Below, in pieces: positions 12,765 to 21,550 of a stretch of 54,699 nucleotides of DNA (positions are counted from its first letter, which is position 1; each line of letters starts with the position of its first letter). Source of the stretch: a virus; the IMG/VR virus record IMGVR_UViG_3300006931_000504, positions 1 to 54,699 of that record; one strand, given 5' to 3'. Below the pieces are notes generated by a model. It had not been told where the DNA came from and made no database searches. It saw only the letters and a program-made list of their open reading frames with translations. Both the position numbers and the translations under genes were made by a program.

Positions 12765-15331
12765 CAGTACCCCGCAATGCAACGATCATCGTCAGCGATC
12801 CCGTACCGGTCGTCGTCACACACCCCGATCTCGTCGATGACCGCCGGCTCCAGCTGCGCGGTCACCGTCCACGTCCCGGCCTCACCCCCCGTGAAGGCGT
12901 GGGAGACGCGGCCGATCAGCGCGTCGTATTCCGGGCCGTAGTCGCCGTAATCATCGGCATAGACCTCGGAGACGAGGTCGTAGGGCGCGACGTCGGGCAG
13001 CTCGGACAGCACGATCCGGTCGCCGAACCCGAGCGGCAGCAGCAGGTCCCAGAGGTCGGGGATGCCCTGCGGCAGCCAGCTGACGGAGTCGTTACGGGTC
13101 TGCGGCTCGGCGGTGCGGCTCAGCCGCCAGCGGGCATGGGTGATCGACTCGTCATCGTCCGCCGCGCCGAGCGGGATCGTGTCGCCCTTGATCTTGCCGT
13201 AGCGGACGATCGAGTCCCGGTCGCGGACAGTGACGGTGCCGCCGCCGATCTTCTCGACCTCGACCTCGTTCTCGACGCCGCTGTCGTCGATCCACGGCGT
13301 CCAGTCGTCCGGCGTCGGGTCCGTGTCCTCCGTGCCGGTGAACCAGCCGCCGACTTCGACGCGGTTGACGTACCGGTGCCGGCTGCGAGCGAGAACCGCG
13401 CCGCGAGCGTCCATCACCACCGCGCCGCCGCCGAAGCCGGCAATGTCCTGGCACAGGCCGAGCACGTTGGTCTCCGACCAGTCGCGCGCCAGCAGCTGAG
13501 TAAGCCCCGCGTCGATGACCGTGTCCTCGGCCGGCCAGTCGGCGAGCTGCAGCACCGCAGCGATCCGGTCGCCGTCGGCCTCCTCGGCCAGCCCCGTGGC
13601 GCCCAGGTCGTAGCGGTCGGCCAACTCGGCGAGCGAGGGCGCGCCGAAGAACCAGAACGCCAGGTGCGACATGCGTCCCTGCCAGCGGAAGTCCGCCGTG
13701 TTCAGGAACGTGTTGAACGCGGCGCCGAAGAAGCAGAGCGTTGGAGAGCCGTAGGGCCGCGGGTCTGCGGTCAGGGCCAGCGAGCCGACCTGCACGCCGT
13801 CGAGTACCAGGCTGGCCGTGCCCCAGGTGCCGCCGGGCACCCAGCGGATCGCGACGTGGTGCCCCCGTCCGTCGCACACGCTGGCCGCCGTGGTGGCGAC
13901 GGTCTCGCTGCCGCCGGTCGACGCGGTCAGCGTGCCAGTGCTGGTGTGGAGCACTAGCCGGAATCCCGAGATCGGGTTGCCGCCGGCGTACTCGACGCCC
14001 TGCTGCATGACAACCCGGTCCGTGACCGCTGGCGGCGCGGAGCCGAACCAGGCCAAGAACTCGACACACCAACCGCCGAACGCGATAGACGGACCCATGC
14101 CGGGCGCGAACCGGGCATCCAGCACGGCGCCCGCACCGGTCGGCAGTGTCGTGTCCTGGTGGAACGCAAGCGCCGTCGAGCCGCCGTCGGCGTTGCGGCC
14201 GGTCGCCAGCTCGGGCAGCACAGTATCGGCCCCGAACGCCGTGCCCGCGATGCCGAACTTCGACACCAGGAGCCGCGCCGTCGCCGGCGATTCCGCGGTC
14301 GACCATGTCGAGCTGTCGGTGACCACCTCGGTCCCCGACTGCTCCGTCAGCGGGTACAGCGACGTCGGGACAGCGGCCAGCAGTGCCGCGGTGTACGGCG
14401 CGAGGACGGTCGCCGCGGTCAGCCAGCGGAACCCGTCGTCACAGCTGACCGTGACCTCGGCCGCGGATGGGATGCCCGTCGGGACCATCTCCACCCAGCG
14501 GCGGGTGTAGCCCGACCAGATCGGGTGCAGCACGCCCCTCCACTCCGCGAGGATCCACACCCGCCGCCTGGGCGTGATGTTGCCCAGGTAGGGGGCGACG
14601 CCCTGGATCCGGCCGGGCGAGTACCGGCCGTCGAGGTTGGAGAGCCTGATCGTGGCGGACCCGGCGGTCGTCTGGTCGAGCTCGTGGTTCCGGCCGCACA
14701 GGCCGGCCTCCCACGCCAGCACGTCGTCGGAGACGTCGGTGCCCGCATCGTCGACCGCGACCGTGTCGACGTAGTGGACCTCGCCGGCCCCGCAGTCGAG
14801 CACGTCGACGGCGATGTCGAGCCGCTCCGCGGCGATCGGCGCCGTCGCCAGCACTCCGATCCGGGCCCACCGGTCCGTCGACGTGACGACGAGCGCCGAC
14901 GTCGCAGAGGTCAGGAAGATGTCGCTGCCGGACTTCCACAGCAGCACAACTCGGGCCTGGCGCGCGACGGTCTCGGAGCGGACATGGCCCCACATCAGGT
15001 ACGTCCGCCCCGGCTGGATGACCGTGGAGTCACCCAGGCCGTAGATCAGCATCGAGATGTCGCCGGCACCGACGGCGGTCAGCCGCGCCGAGTGATGCCC
15101 GGCGTAGACCCGGCTCGTCGCGTCGTTGAGCTCCAGCGTTGTGTTCGCGCCCTCGGTCCAGTCGCCGAGGTCCTCGAGCGTGCTGTTGGTGCCGGTGCAG
15201 ATCCCGCCGAGGTCCTGGCCGTCGCGGTCAAACGCGATCCGGACATGGGTCTGCGGCAGCCGCGGGACGCCGCCGCCGTACGGCCCGGAGCCATAGGTCC
15301 CAGCGCCGTACTGCCCGGCGAGCAGCGTCAC
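12764..15331 (-). CDS. Large minor tail protein with lectin-like domain
   Basis: An 855-residue structural protein. GTG 15331 overlaps the preceding stop. The first ~20 residues are Gly/Tyr-rich (YGAGTYGSGPYGGG), then comes a beta-sandwich typical of carbohydrate-binding modules. Around residues 215-270 is IRLSNLDGRYSPGR, a strand pattern common in siphophage baseplate or minor tail proteins. Residues ~380-540 look like a LamG/concanavalin-type domain, with GHHVAIRWVPGG and SLVLDGVQVG. The C-terminal part is again beta-rich. It probably forms the tail tip and binds surface polysaccharide. Confidence 0.75.
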   Translation of the reverse strand: MTLLAGQYGAGTYGSGPYGGGVPRLPQTHVRIAFDRDGQDLGGICTGTNSTLEDLGDWTEGANTTLELNDATSRVYAGHHSARLTAVGAGDISMLIYGLGDSTVIQPGRTYLMWGHVRSETVARQARVVLLWKSGSDIFLTSATSALVVTSTDRWARIGVLATAPIAAERLDIAVDVLDCGAGEVHYVDTVAVDDAGTDVSDDVLAWEAGLCGRNHELDQTTAGSATIRLSNLDGRYSPGRIQGVAPYLGNITPRRRVWILAEWRGVLHPIWSGYTRRWVEMVPTGIPSAAEVTVSCDDGFRWLTAATVLAPYTAALLAAVPTSLYPLTEQSGTEVVTDSSTWSTAESPATARLLVSKFGIAGTAFGADTVLPELATGRNADGGSTALAFHQDTTLPTGAGAVLDARFAPGMGPSIAFGGWCVEFLAWFGSAPPAVTDRVVMQQGVEYAGGNPISGFRLVLHTSTGTLTASTGGSETVATTAASVCDGRGHHVAIRWVPGGTWGTASLVLDGVQVGSLALTADPRPYGSPTLCFFGAAFNTFLNTADFRWQGRMSHLAFWFFGAPSLAELADRYDLGATGLAEEADGDRIAAVLQLADWPAEDTVIDAGLTQLLARDWSETNVLGLCQDIAGFGGGAVVMDARGAVLARSRHRYVNRVEVGGWFTGTEDTDPTPDDWTPWIDDSGVENEVEVEKIGGGTVTVRDRDSIVRYGKIKGDTIPLGAADDDESITHARWRLSRTAEPQTRNDSVSWLPQGIPDLWDLLLPLGFGDRIVLSELPDVAPYDLVSEVYADDYGDYGPEYDALIGRVSHAFTGGEAGTWTVTAQLEPAVIDEIGVCDDDRYGIADDDRCIAGY

Positions 15332-16425
15332 AGGATCCCGGCCCAGACCTGCTGTGCAGGGGTGCCGCCGGTGGTGCAGACGTACAGCCGCTGGAGGGCT
15401 GTCGATGGCGTGTCGGACCGCCACCAGCGGTCGCCCGCGACCGTCTGCCCGTGGCCGCTCCAGGGCTGGGCGACGGCCGGCGGCGCCCAGCTGGTCACGG
15501 TCCCGTCCCACAGGCCGCAGCCGGACAGGTAGTGCTGCTCGGACGCGACGGTCGTCGGCCAGGACGCGACGACCTCCGCACTGGCGGTACTGGCAGGGGC
15601 AGTCAGACCACCGGATGTGATCTTTGTCCACGTGCTGGTGTTCGTCGCCGTCCCGGACCCGAGCAGGGTCGAGATGGTGGCGCCGCCCGCGTCTTTGAAC
15701 CGGATGCCGGCCTGCGGGCTGCGGCCGGTAGCGACGGCCTTGCTGTGGATGATGGAGCTGTACGTCTGCCCGGCGACCGCCGGAACCGAGACGCCGGTCA
15801 GCGCCGTCATCGACGTGGTCGGCGCGGTCAGCCTGACGATGTTGCGGCTGCCCACGGCGGCGATGCCGTTACCAGTGACCACGGCCGGAGCGGAGCCGCC
15901 CACGACGGTCCACGACCCGGCGCCGCCCGCACGGGTGCCCTGGTAAAGCTCCTGCAGCGCGTCGATATAGGGCAGTTTGTTTCCGGGCGGGCCGGCGTAG
16001 GAATACTCGGCGATGCCGTTCGTTATCCTATTCCCGTAGATGTCCAGCCAGTTCTGGGGTGACAGCGAGATGTCGCGCTGCAAACTCAGGTCGTCATTCA
16101 GAAACAGCCCACCGGCATTGGCCAGCCACATGATGGCGGCGTTCTGGTAGTCGTCGACGCGGATTAGGTGCTTCACGACAGTGTCGACGGCGCCCTTGAT
16201 GTACAGGCCGCGCTGGTCGACCTCGGTAGCTATCACGAGCTCCTTGACGCCCGCGATGCCGATCGCGGCAGCGGAGGCCGTCGCCTCGTCGCCCGCGTCC
16301 ATGGCGATCTCCAGCGTGTTCAGACCGGCCTTGATCAGGTCGAGAATCTTGTTCAGGCCGTCGGTGCCGTTAGCCCAGGCATTCAGCATCGTGCCGGGCG
16401 TCGGGTTGGTCCAGGTCGTGACCAC
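15328..16425 (-). CDS. Tail fibre-like minor tail protein
   Basis: A 365-residue protein. The opening TTWTNPTPGTMLNAWANG is a frequent start of actinophage fibre or tip proteins. A helical section follows, and the C-terminal ~180 residues form a jelly-roll-like beta domain (YSSIIHSKAVATGRSPQAG) as in carbohydrate-binding modules. It sits between two other tip proteins. Host-surface binding is likely but inferred. Confidence 0.65.
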   Translation of the reverse strand: MVTTWTNPTPGTMLNAWANGTDGLNKILDLIKAGLNTLEIAMDAGDEATASAAAIGIAGVKELVIATEVDQRGLYIKGAVDTVVKHLIRVDDYQNAAIMWLANAGGLFLNDDLSLQRDISLSPQNWLDIYGNRITNGIAEYSYAGPPGNKLPYIDALQELYQGTRAGGAGSWTVVGGSAPAVVTGNGIAAVGSRNIVRLTAPTTSMTALTGVSVPAVAGQTYSSIIHSKAVATGRSPQAGIRFKDAGGATISTLLGSGTATNTSTWTKITSGGLTAPASTASAEVVASWPTTVASEQHYLSGCGLWDGTVTSWAPPAVAQPWSGHGQTVAGDRWWRSDTPSTALQRLYVCTTGGTPAQQVWAGIL

Positions 16426-16436
16426 TCAGACTCCGC

Positions 16437-17108
16437 TCAGAAGATGGTGATCCGCGGAACGAACGTGCTCGCGGCGGGGGCCGGCAGGATCTCGGCGAGA
16501 ACATAAGTGATCTTGGCGGTTGGCGCGGTGGTCCCGACCGCAAGCGACTGGCCCACCGACCCGGACAGCGCCGTCTTGTACAGGCAGGCGCCGGTCGAGG
16601 CGCCCTGGTTGCCCGACTGGCGCGTCGTGTTCGCGTCGGCCGTCGGCACCGCGGCGGCATTCCAGTCGGCGTAGGAGCCCACCGCCAGCGAACCGACGGC
16701 CGTGCTCGTCACCGAGGCAGACAACGTGCCGCTCGCGATCTGGCCCTTGGTCTTCGCGCCAATCGGCGCACTGGGATGCGCGCCGGTAATGACCAGCGTC
16801 TGGAGGAACTTGTAGAGCGTGTTCGTGGTCGCCGATGCGGTGACGGTGCGCGACGTCGCGGACCCGGTAATCGCCCACCACATGACAGCCTCGTCGTAGC
16901 CCGCGCCACGCTGCCGGTCGACGAGAGTCCAGCTCAGGCCGCCCGAGTCGGAGATCGCACTACCGACGTCACCATCAGCCAGCGTCGACCCCATGTCGGC
17001 CACCGCGAGCAGCAGCGCGCCGGACGGCGCCGTGAAACTGGCCGTGGCCGCGTTGCCGCTGGCGACAACGACCGCAGCCGGCGTCGTGCCATCGATCGCG
17101 ATGGTCAC
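16437..17108 (-). CDS. Minor tail protein, beta-sandwich
   Basis: A 223-residue protein from ATG 17108, almost wholly Ala/Thr/Ser/Gly-rich beta strands with no cysteine cluster. The pattern (ASFTAPSGALLLAVADMG, later VMWWAITGSATSRTVTAS) is that of a small immunoglobulin-like or jelly-roll virion domain found repeatedly in phage tail operons. Precise role unknown. Confidence 0.65.
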   Translation of the reverse strand: MTIAIDGTTPAAVVVASGNAATASFTAPSGALLLAVADMGSTLADGDVGSAISDSGGLSWTLVDRQRGAGYDEAVMWWAITGSATSRTVTASATTNTLYKFLQTLVITGAHPSAPIGAKTKGQIASGTLSASVTSTAVGSLAVGSYADWNAAAVPTADANTTRQSGNQGASTGACLYKTALSGSVGQSLAVGTTAPTAKITYVLAEILPAPAASTFVPRITIF

Positions 17109-17109
17109 G

Positions 17110-18060
17110 TCAGGCCCCGAACCGCAGGATCACGCCGAGGCCCTTGGCGCCGGTGCCCGCCACGTCGACGTCCACCGCGATGAGGTCGCCCGTCGCAACG
17201 TCCTTGTTGGAGTTGTCAATAACCGGCGCCGTCGCCGCGGTGTAGGACGTGAACTCCGAGGCGTCGATCGTGATTCGTGTCGTAAGCATGTCCGCAGCCT
17301 GCGTGACATTGCGGATCTGAATTGTCGGAAGGCCCGAGCTGGACACGGTTGTGACGAAAGCGTCGGCATCGACGAGGTTCCACCCGCCGATATCAGACGG
17401 AATGCAGAAGATTATCTTCCCGTCGCCGGTCGTCAGCATGGTGCTGTCGTCCATGACCTTGATCTGGATCGTGCGCTCCAGGCCGTGCGCGTGGTCGGCC
17501 CTGGACACGTTGCTGCTCGCGCCGGCCGAGCCGGCGTTCGCGACCGCCGCCGGCGTCGACGACGAGAGCGCCGACGTCAGCAGCAGACCCGTCGTCGGGT
17601 GGACGTGGTCGTCCCGCGATGACGCCGTGCCGGCGCCCGCGCCGGCCGAGCCCAGCGCAGCCGGCGTCGCACTCGACAGCTGCGGCGACGCGTGCACGTG
17701 GTCGGACCGCGCCGACGTCGTCCCCGCGCCAACGCTGCCGGATGCCGCGGTGGCCGCCGGCGTCGAGGACGTGAGCTGGGGGCTCGCGTGGACGTGGTCG
17801 GCCCGCGCAACGGTCGTGCCCACACCGACGCTGCCCGCGGCCGCCGTCGCCACCGGCGTGGTGCTCGCCAGATCCGACGTCGACGACGAGCCGAGGCCGA
17901 GGTTCGTCCGCGCCGTCGACAGCGATGCTGGGGCCGAGTCCCCGCCGAAGTTCTCGGACGCGAGCTGCGCGCCGTTGCAGATCGTCGCAATGTCCTCGTG
18001 GTCATCGCGATGCGCGCCCTGGCCCCTGACGTACGTCGTCGGCAGGGTGGGGCGGGTCAT
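17110..18060 (-). CDS. Tail fibre with DHVH repeats
   Basis: A 316-residue fibre protein. Residues ~65-195 hold four tandem repeats of roughly 30 residues, each ending ARADHVHA, ARSDHVHA, SRDDHVHP or SRADHAHG. HxH motifs of this kind bind a metal ion on the axis of trimeric phage fibres (known for T4-type fibres). The last ~120 residues form a beta-rich head. ATG 18060 overlaps the tape-measure stop by 4 bases. The repeats may vary in number between relatives. Confidence 0.8.
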   Translation of the reverse strand: MTRPTLPTTYVRGQGAHRDDHEDIATICNGAQLASENFGGDSAPASLSTARTNLGLGSSSTSDLASTTPVATAAAGSVGVGTTVARADHVHASPQLTSSTPAATAASGSVGAGTTSARSDHVHASPQLSSATPAALGSAGAGAGTASSRDDHVHPTTGLLLTSALSSSTPAAVANAGSAGASSNVSRADHAHGLERTIQIKVMDDSTMLTTGDGKIIFCIPSDIGGWNLVDADAFVTTVSSSGLPTIQIRNVTQAADMLTTRITIDASEFTSYTAATAPVIDNSNKDVATGDLIAVDVDVAGTGAKGLGVILRFGA

Positions 18061-20882
18061 CGGCGTCTCCCTGTCGGCAGTCCGGTATCGCGGGCGTTGC
18101 TGCCGGCATCGTTGGCGATCGCGTTACGTACCTTCGGGGCGATGCGCTCGACGAAGTCCCGCTCGCCGGTGATCGAGCCCTGGACGGTCATGTAGACGTT
18201 CACGACCTGGACCGGCGCCGCCCCGCCGTCCCAGCCCCACGCGCCGCCCGATCCGCCGCTGCGGGCCATCCGCGCCGACGTCTGCGAGTCGTAGACGCGC
18301 GCCGGGGACTGCCAGTGCACGAGTTCCGGGCCGTCCTCACCGACGACCGACCACTCGCCCGCGCGCGGCGTACCGCCGGAGGCGTAGTAGGTGAGGCCTG
18401 GCGCGTTCGGGCTGGTCGAGCTGTAGTAGGACAGCTCCCGCCGCTCCTGAATTGTGATCGTGACCGTCTTGTCGTGGATCCCGCCGAGCCAATCGTTGAT
18501 TGACGTGGCCGTGTCGCGGGCCTTTCCGGCGGCGGCGTCGAGTTGGCTATCTACATTGCTCTTGAAGGTGTCCACCTCACGCGACGCCTGCCGGAACGGC
18601 TCACCGAGCGGACCAGGCAGCAGGCCCCAGACGTCGAGGATTCCCTTTACCGTCGTTGCGGCAGCATCGAACATTGCCTTGAACCCAGTAATCGCGTCGG
18701 CGGCAACATTCAGAATCGTGACCGCCATCTGCAGCGCCGCGTTCACCAGATCACCGATCACGGTGATAATCGCGCCGATCACGAGGATCGCGGCATCGAT
18801 CTGGGCGATCAGGTTGTGCTCGATCGCCCACGCCAAAACGTCGACGATCACGCCGGCTACGGTGGCCGCCGCCGTTCCCAGCGCCTCTAGCTGCGGCTTG
18901 TTCTCGTCGAGCTTGGTCTTCAAGTAATCCAACCCGGGGCCGAGGTGATCGGCCACGGCAGAGGCGATCTCGCTGATAGCCGGGAAGACGTGATCGCGGA
19001 GAAGATCACCGAGCGCCTGGAAAGCCGGCACGACATAGTCGCGCAGAATCGGCGCGACGTGCTCGCCGAAAAGCGGCACCAGGTCGTCACGCACGATCTG
19101 AAGCAGCGTCGACAGGGCTTCCAGCACAACGCCGTGGATCACGTCCGCTATCGACAGCATCGCCTGGCCGAACGGCCCGGTCACGAGATCGGCCAGCGCC
19201 GCCAGCGTCGGCAGGACGTCCAGCTGCACGAAGTCCGCCAGCTCGCGCAGGTTCGCGCCGAGGTGCTCCACCACGCCGAGCCAGCCCGAATCCACCGGGG
19301 CGCCGGTCACAAATCCGACCGCGAGGGCGGTGAAAACCTCGCTCGCCGTCTCCCGGATAGCGGCCAGCGCCGTGTTGATCCGGTTAAGCGTTTCCTCGCT
19401 GGTCGCCCAGGTCCGGAACGAGGTCGAGACATTCAGCAGGGACGCGCTGAGATTCGTACTGTCACTCGTCAGCGTGCCGAGAATGGAATGGGCGCCGACC
19501 GCGAAGTTGTACAGCGCGGTCACGAAATCCCCGACGTTCTGCGCGCTCTCCGAAATCGCCCGGCCGAGGTCGCCGGACTCGCGCTTCGCCTCGACCCACA
19601 GCGCGACATGCTTCGCACTCACCTGGATCAGCGAGGTGAGGTTCTGCCACACCGGCTGGGCGGCAACAGTGACATCCCAGAACGCGCCCGCGAGCGACAC
19701 GCCAGCGTCTCCGAGACGCCACACCGCAGTGGCGTTCTCGTTCATGATCCGGCCTAGGTCGGCCCGGAACGCCGGACCGCTAAATACGCTGGCCGCCTCG
19801 TTCGCCAGCCACCCCAGCGCCCCCGCGGTACGCCGAACACCCTCCTCGACCACCGGGAAGTTCGACGAGAAGGTCTTCAGTGCCTGCGAGAAGCCGGGCG
19901 CGAACGCCTTCTCGGCTGACGCCTTGATCTGGTCAAGCTGCGGCTTGAACTTCTCGAGCTGCTTCGACGCCTCGTCGCCGACGAGTTTCACCGTGCCCAG
20001 GCCCTGCGCCATCGTCAGCAGTGCCGGCGCGGCGATGGCCGCGGCCGGGCCGAGCTGGGCGACGAACTGGCCCACCTGCGCAACCGCGGTGACACCGACC
20101 GCGGCCTTGCCTGCCAGCAGACCCAGCGACGTGGCCAGGCCGGTCACCGACGCGGTCGCCGAGCGCGCCCGGTCGCCGAGAGCAGCCAGCCGGCCACCGT
20201 CGTCCGCATCGCGCGCCGCCGCGGACGCGCCCGACGAGTCGACCCGGATGTTGACGGTGCGGTCATGGTCCAGCCGGTCGAGCAGCTCGTTGAGCAGCTC
20301 GACCTCGTGGATGTCGTTGATGTCGACATCGATCCCGACCGTGATCCGGTCGCGGGAGTCGAACCACATCAGGTCGCGGCTCAGGTCCGCGAGCTGGCGC
20401 GACGCCTGGGTGGCGCCGGTCAGGCGCAGCGAGACGGTGACCCGCCGGCCGTCGAACCAGTCCAACGCCGTGCGTAGGTCGGCGAGGTCGCCCCAGTCGA
20501 CGTCGAGCTCGACGCGCACCCGGGCGGTCGCCGTCCGGGCCGCGTTGTCCAGCAGTGCCCGTAGCCGGGTCAGATCGTCGCCGACGACCTCGACCCGCAC
20601 GCGCGTGGTGACGTCCCGGGTGGCGCGGTCCAGGTCGGCCCGCAGTCGCGACACGTCGTCGCCGACGATCTGCACCCGCACCTGGGCGGTGATGTCGCGG
20701 CCGAGTGCGTCGAGCTGCTCGCGCAGCGCCCGCAGTTGTGCGTCGAGGACCCGCGAGACGCTGATCTGGTCGAGCTCGCGGTCCGCCTCGTCCGCGGCGC
20801 GTGCGACGTCGCGCAGCGTCCGCGACGCTGACACGTCGCGGCCGAGCAGGTCGAACCGGAGCCGCTCGGTGGAGGAGGACAC
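18057..20882 (-). CDS. Tail tape measure protein
   Basis: A 941-residue protein that sets tail length and fills the tail tube. The first ~270 residues are charged coiled coil with repeated RVRVE-type segments. Hydrophobic stretches follow (for example around 265-310 and 640-720), with Ala/Ile/Val-rich helices throughout and a short Gly-rich C-terminus. GTG 20882 is preferred because GGCGGGGG lies just upstream; GTG 20897 is an in-frame alternative. It directly follows the frameshifted tail chaperone, the standard siphophage order. Confidence 0.92.
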   Translation of the reverse strand: MSSSTERLRFDLLGRDVSASRTLRDVARAADEADRELDQISVSRVLDAQLRALREQLDALGRDITAQVRVQIVGDDVSRLRADLDRATRDVTTRVRVEVVGDDLTRLRALLDNAARTATARVRVELDVDWGDLADLRTALDWFDGRRVTVSLRLTGATQASRQLADLSRDLMWFDSRDRITVGIDVDINDIHEVELLNELLDRLDHDRTVNIRVDSSGASAAARDADDGGRLAALGDRARSATASVTGLATSLGLLAGKAAVGVTAVAQVGQFVAQLGPAAAIAAPALLTMAQGLGTVKLVGDEASKQLEKFKPQLDQIKASAEKAFAPGFSQALKTFSSNFPVVEEGVRRTAGALGWLANEAASVFSGPAFRADLGRIMNENATAVWRLGDAGVSLAGAFWDVTVAAQPVWQNLTSLIQVSAKHVALWVEAKRESGDLGRAISESAQNVGDFVTALYNFAVGAHSILGTLTSDSTNLSASLLNVSTSFRTWATSEETLNRINTALAAIRETASEVFTALAVGFVTGAPVDSGWLGVVEHLGANLRELADFVQLDVLPTLAALADLVTGPFGQAMLSIADVIHGVVLEALSTLLQIVRDDLVPLFGEHVAPILRDYVVPAFQALGDLLRDHVFPAISEIASAVADHLGPGLDYLKTKLDENKPQLEALGTAAATVAGVIVDVLAWAIEHNLIAQIDAAILVIGAIITVIGDLVNAALQMAVTILNVAADAITGFKAMFDAAATTVKGILDVWGLLPGPLGEPFRQASREVDTFKSNVDSQLDAAAGKARDTATSINDWLGGIHDKTVTITIQERRELSYYSSTSPNAPGLTYYASGGTPRAGEWSVVGEDGPELVHWQSPARVYDSQTSARMARSGGSGGAWGWDGGAAPVQVVNVYMTVQGSITGERDFVERIAPKVRNAIANDAGSNARDTGLPTGRRR

Positions 20883-20900
20883 GGCACCCCCGCCCACCTG

Positions 20901-21517
20901 CTATCTGCGGGCGGCCTGCCTCTGGGCAGATCGCTGCTCCTGCTCGGCGCGGCGCTTGCGGCCGACGTTCACCTCGTGGCTCACCTGGCGCAGCAGGTGC
21001 AGCCGGTCGTCGTCCTGCCGGTCGACGACGTCCGGTGGCCAGCCGAAAAGCTCGGCCCAGTAGAGGTCGTCGAGCGCTGTCAGGTGGTCGGCGGTGAGCC
21101 CGCCGACGAACCGCTGGTCGAATCCGGACTGGCCGAGTCGTCGGAGCTGGTCGGCGATTTTGGGTCCAGCCCGGACGCCTCCGTCGCGCCAGCCTCAGCG
21201 TCGGTCTTGGCCTTCGCCCGGACCGTGAGGATCCGGTCGATCGAGGGCTTCGCGACGGCCAGCAGCGCCTCGAAGTCCTCGTCGTCGAGGTCGCTCATCG
21301 CGTCCGCCGAGCTCGGCCCGTCGAGGGACCAGGCGACGACCATCCCGGCGACGACGCGCTGCTCGATGGCGGCCATGAGCTCGAAGCCGCGGGTGCCGTC
21401 GTCGTCGTCCGGCGGCCGGTTCGCGGCGATGTACTTCTCGGCGTCGACCCGACCGCCGCGGGTGATGCGCTCCCGCATCTGCGCCCACTGGCCGCCGGAC
21501 AAATCAACGCGTGGCAT
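20901..21517 (-). CDS. Tail assembly chaperone, -1 frameshift product
   Basis: A predicted 205-residue fusion made when ribosomes slip back one base at CCCAAAA (21164-21158 on the minus strand, codons 119-120). The -1 frame then reads on without a stop for 85 codons (IADQLRRLGQSGFDQRFVGG and onward) and ends at TAG 20903-20901, next to the tape-measure start. The extension has an acidic-aromatic core (LYWAELFGWPPDVVD) like other long-form chaperones. This mirrors the lambda G/GT arrangement that guides tail tube assembly on the tape measure. Confidence 0.8.
21080..21517 (-). CDS. Tail assembly chaperone, short form
   Basis: A 145-residue acidic protein from ATG 21517 (MPRVDLSGGQWAQMRERI) with a Ser/Asp/Pro-rich tail. 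It lies between the major tail protein and tape measure, the fixed place of lambda G-type chaperones. Near its end it carries the slippery heptamer C CCA AAA in the correct frame for -1 slippage. It probably keeps the tape measure soluble during tail assembly and is not in the mature virion. Confidence 0.85.
   Translation of the reverse strand: MPRVDLSGGQWAQMRERITRGGRVDAEKYIAANRPPDDDDGTRGFELMAAIEQRVVAGMVVAWSLDGPSSADAMSDLDDEDFEALLAVAKPSIDRILTVRAKAKTDAEAGATEASGLDPKSPTSSDDSASPDSTSGSSAGSPPTT
21158..21164 (-). other. Programmed -1 frameshift site CCCAAAA
   Basis: On the minus strand the sequence is C CCA AAA in the reading frame of the short chaperone, an X XXY YYZ heptamer. Shifting back one base opens a long conserved-looking frame that ends just before the tape-measure gene. 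The plus strand reads TTTTGGG here. Confidence 0.75.
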
Positions 21518-21550
21518 GGGTCTCCTCAGGATGGGTGAGGGCGTGTGGTG

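Noticed and set aside
14159-15532. Long plus-strand open frame
   Set aside because: Antisense shadow of the large minor tail gene; composition is Arg/Gly/Pro-rich without domains, as expected in GC-rich DNA.
19330-21063. Long plus-strand open frame
   Set aside because: Antisense of the tape measure and chaperone genes; Ser/Arg-rich low-complexity product.
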